Below, piece by piece: positions 41,403 to 42,860 of a stretch of 42,860 bases of DNA. A model generated the notes under the pieces. The model had not been told where the DNA came from, did not search any database, and was given only the letters and a program-made list of their open reading frames with translations. The DNA lies in NCBI GenBank assembly GCA_964387325.1, contig CAYLYE010000018.1, positions 1 through 42,860 on the forward strand, in the 5' to 3' direction. This DNA comes from CAZZBK01 sp964387325 (GTDB lineage Bacteria > Planctomycetota > Planctomycetia > Pirellulales > PNKZ01). Positions within the stretch are counted from its first letter, which is position 1. The number at the start of each line of letters is the position of its first letter. Position numbers and translations under genes: made by a program.

Positions 41403-41645
41403 ATGACAGTCAACACCGGCAAGGTCGCGGGTCGACGGCAGGTTTACTACGCCACGTTCGACGAGTTGCTCGCCGATGCCGAACGGATGAGCGGACCGGC
41501 GGTGCGTACGCTCGAGCGCATGAATCGTGAGTCTCGGCGGGCACCGAGCCCGATCTTCGGCACATTATCGCGCGAAGATGCTGACCGGTTGCACCTCACA
41601 CACTCGGCGATGCACATGAGCTTCTTGGTCTCTGATAAGGCATGA
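41403..41645 (+). CDS. DUF1569-like protein with an internal deletion
   Basis: This 80-residue protein begins like DUF1569 (VNTGKVAGRRQVYYATFDEL, then LADAERMS) and ends like it (RAPSPIFGTLSREDADRLHL, then HSAMHMSFLVSD). The family is usually about 150-170 residues, with a middle section that includes the metal-site-like WSLGQ...H segment. That middle is absent here and the two ends are joined in frame. This looks like an in-frame deletion, so the product is probably not functional in the usual way. ATG 41403 follows GGAGA at about ten bases; the stop overlaps the methyltransferase start. Confidence 0.7.
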   Translation: MTVNTGKVAGRRQVYYATFDELLADAERMSGPAVRTLERMNRESRRAPSPIFGTLSREDADRLHLTHSAMHMSFLVSDKA

Positions 41646-42835
41646 GCGACGCGCTCGACGATTATCGTTGGTTGACCAGCGACGAGGCCCACGCCTATCT
41701 GTTGGAGTTAAGCACGGACGCGGCGCCGCTCGTCCAGCAGGTCGCCCGATTGCGGAAACAACTGTCGGCCGAGCGAGTCCACGGGCTCATCCAACAACAT
41801 GAACTGCGCCAGCGCGCGCGTGCCAAGTTCTCGCGTGCCGATGCGATGTTGTTCACCGGCATCGGACTCGAACAGGCCACCGATGAGTGGATCGCGGCCT
41901 ACAAAGCCCGACGGTTTCCGATCATCGGCGAGGTGGTCGATCTGTGCAGCGGAATCGGCGGCGACCTGCAAGCCCTCGCGGCACGCGGCACGGCGCGGGG
42001 CGTCGATCGTGATCCGATCTGCGCTCGGATTGCCGCGTACAACGCGCAAGTCGACGTCCGCGCCGTCGATTGCTCCGCAACCGACGTGCAACACGCCGCG
42101 GCGTGGCACATCGATCCCGATCGACGCAGCGGTGGACAACGCACGACCCGAGTCGTCGATCACGAACCGGGCGCAGCGGCACTCGAAGCGCTGCTCGCAG
42201 CCAACGAGCAGGGCGCGATCAAGTTGGCGCCGGCGGCCGAGTGGCCCGACGAATGGACATCGCGGGCCGAATGGGAGTGGATCAGCCGTGACGGCGAGTG
42301 TCGTCAACTGGTCGCCTGGTTCGGATCGCTCGCCGAGCGGCGCGGCAAACGGTCTGCCACGATTGTCGCGCGACGCGGCGAATCCTTTCGCACGGTGGTC
42401 GAACGCGCTGCGGTGCGCTCTTTACCCCCCAGCGGTTCGATGGATGCGATGGTGTACGAGGCTGATGCCGCGATCTTCGCCGCCGGACTGCTGGCCTCGC
42501 TCGCCGAGGAACACGACCTGCGCGGGCTCGACTCCCACAGCGGTTACTTGACGGGGCCCCGCTCGAGCAGCGCCTTGGCCGATCCGGCTTTGGCCGCGTT
42601 TGCCGTGCGAGACATCGTGCCGTTCGACGTGCGGCAACTCAAAGCGTATCTGCGCGAGCGAGGCTGCGGGACACTCGAGATCAAGAAGCGCGGCGTCGAC
42701 GTTGATCCACATGCGTTACGCAAACAATTGCGCGTACCAGGCGATGAGCAGGCCACGCTGCTGATCACGCCGTACCAGGGGCGCCACGTGGCGCTGGTCG
42801 CCGAGCGAATCCGTAGCGAGAAACCAGTACCATGA
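41642..42835 (+). CDS. Class I SAM-dependent methyltransferase with THUMP-like domain
   Basis: This 397-residue protein has a family-specific N-terminal helical part (KFSRADAMLFTGIGLEQATD). The SAM-binding motif I is VVDLCSGIGGDLQALAARG (98-116), followed by VDRDP as the acidic ribose-binding site. DPDRR (158-162) stands at the place where this family has a DPxRR catalytic-loop motif. The C-terminal 60 residues (LKAYLRERGCGTLEIKKRGV, then DPHALRKQLRV) look like the THUMP-like domain that follows these methyltransferases. The target is probably RNA but is not known. It overlaps the gene before it and the gene after it by ATGA at both ends. Confidence 0.85.
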   Translation: MSDALDDYRWLTSDEAHAYLLELSTDAAPLVQQVARLRKQLSAERVHGLIQQHELRQRARAKFSRADAMLFTGIGLEQATDEWIAAYKARRFPIIGEVVDLCSGIGGDLQALAARGTARGVDRDPICARIAAYNAQVDVRAVDCSATDVQHAAAWHIDPDRRSGGQRTTRVVDHEPGAAALEALLAANEQGAIKLAPAAEWPDEWTSRAEWEWISRDGECRQLVAWFGSLAERRGKRSATIVARRGESFRTVVERAAVRSLPPSGSMDAMVYEADAAIFAAGLLASLAEEHDLRGLDSHSGYLTGPRSSSALADPALAAFAVRDIVPFDVRQLKAYLRERGCGTLEIKKRGVDVDPHALRKQLRVPGDEQATLLITPYQGRHVALVAERIRSEKPVP

Positions 42836-42860
42836 GCAACGCATCGCTCGCGGCAGCACA
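42832..42860 (+). CDS. 5' end of a downstream gene, function not determined
   Basis: ATG 42832 overlaps the methyltransferase stop (ATGA). Only nine residues (MSNASLAAA) are in the window, so nothing can be said about the product. The overlap suggests it is part of the same operon. Confidence 0.5.

Noticed and set aside
1..42860. CRISPR arrays, transposases, integrases, prophage genes
   Set aside because: I looked for regularly spaced repeats and for typical recombinase or phage proteins and saw none; the encapsulin is a Family 2 shell with enzyme cargo, not a prophage capsid.

Overview
This window looks like a chromosomal segment of a planctomycete. The evidence is the gene content: a DUF1587/1592/1588/1585 cytochrome-type protein next to a DUF1552 protein, a formylglycine-type sulfatase, Tat-exported Gfo/Idh/MocA and HEAT-repeat proteins, a large secreted polysaccharide-lyase-like protein, a formaldehyde-activating enzyme, and a TolQ/ExbB-ExbD operon bracketed by TPR proteins. 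GC is high (38 of 60 bases in the sample 7441-7500), with one clearly AT-richer island (26 of 60 in 2641-2700). I did not identify the species.

Layout. 1-8174 (+): an envelope operon with the end of an upstream gene, a TPR-like secreted protein, ExbB, ExbD, a second ExbD and a long exported TPR protein. It is interrupted between the two exbD genes by an AT-richer gene for a trypsin-like protease fused to a DNA/RNA non-specific endonuclease. A 32-bp copy of the exbD 3' end marks the far side of the insertion. 8177-12184 (-): a 1335-residue exported PcRGLX/YetA (PL26-like) protein with a C-terminal LamG-like domain. 12353-12772 (-): a CAP/SCP protein with a clear terminator. 12773-13448: gene-poor, with a long potential RNA structure. 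13449-13946 (+): fae. 14098-18679 (+): the most interesting unit, a Family 2 encapsulin shell with a cyclic-nucleotide-binding-like domain, a SufS-type cysteine desulfurase with a long Pro/Ser-rich N-terminal extension (the likely encapsulated cargo), and a cysteine synthase. 18755-22237 (-): cardiolipin synthase, a Gfo/Idh/MocA protein and a TraB/GumN-like protein. 22432-26992 (-): NHL, HEAT and Tat-exported Gfo/Idh/MocA proteins. 27338-33598 (+): a small secreted protein of unknown function, the DUF1592-type protein and the DUF1552 protein. 33780-33865 (-): tRNA-Leu(UAA). 34017-41200: an MFS transporter (-), a YiiX-like papain-fold hydrolase (+), a small hypothetical (-), a sulfatase (+) and ComEC (+). 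41403-42860 (+): an internally shortened DUF1569 protein, a THUMP-like-domain methyltransferase and the start of another gene.

How the genes work together. The encapsulin operon probably makes a protein nanocompartment that takes up the desulfurase through its disordered N-terminus. There sulfur would be removed from cysteine and held or handed on, while the cysteine synthase can rebuild cysteine from sulfide. This is a known class of system, but the pairing of a cNMP-domain shell with a desulfurase, the missing phosphate-binding arginine, and the long leader containing a terminator-like hairpin and two related palindromes deserve a closer look. The ExbB/ExbD/TPR operon probably powers an envelope process; the protease-nuclease inside it looks like a later arrival, perhaps a conflict or suicide effector. 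No CRISPR array, integrase or transposase was seen.
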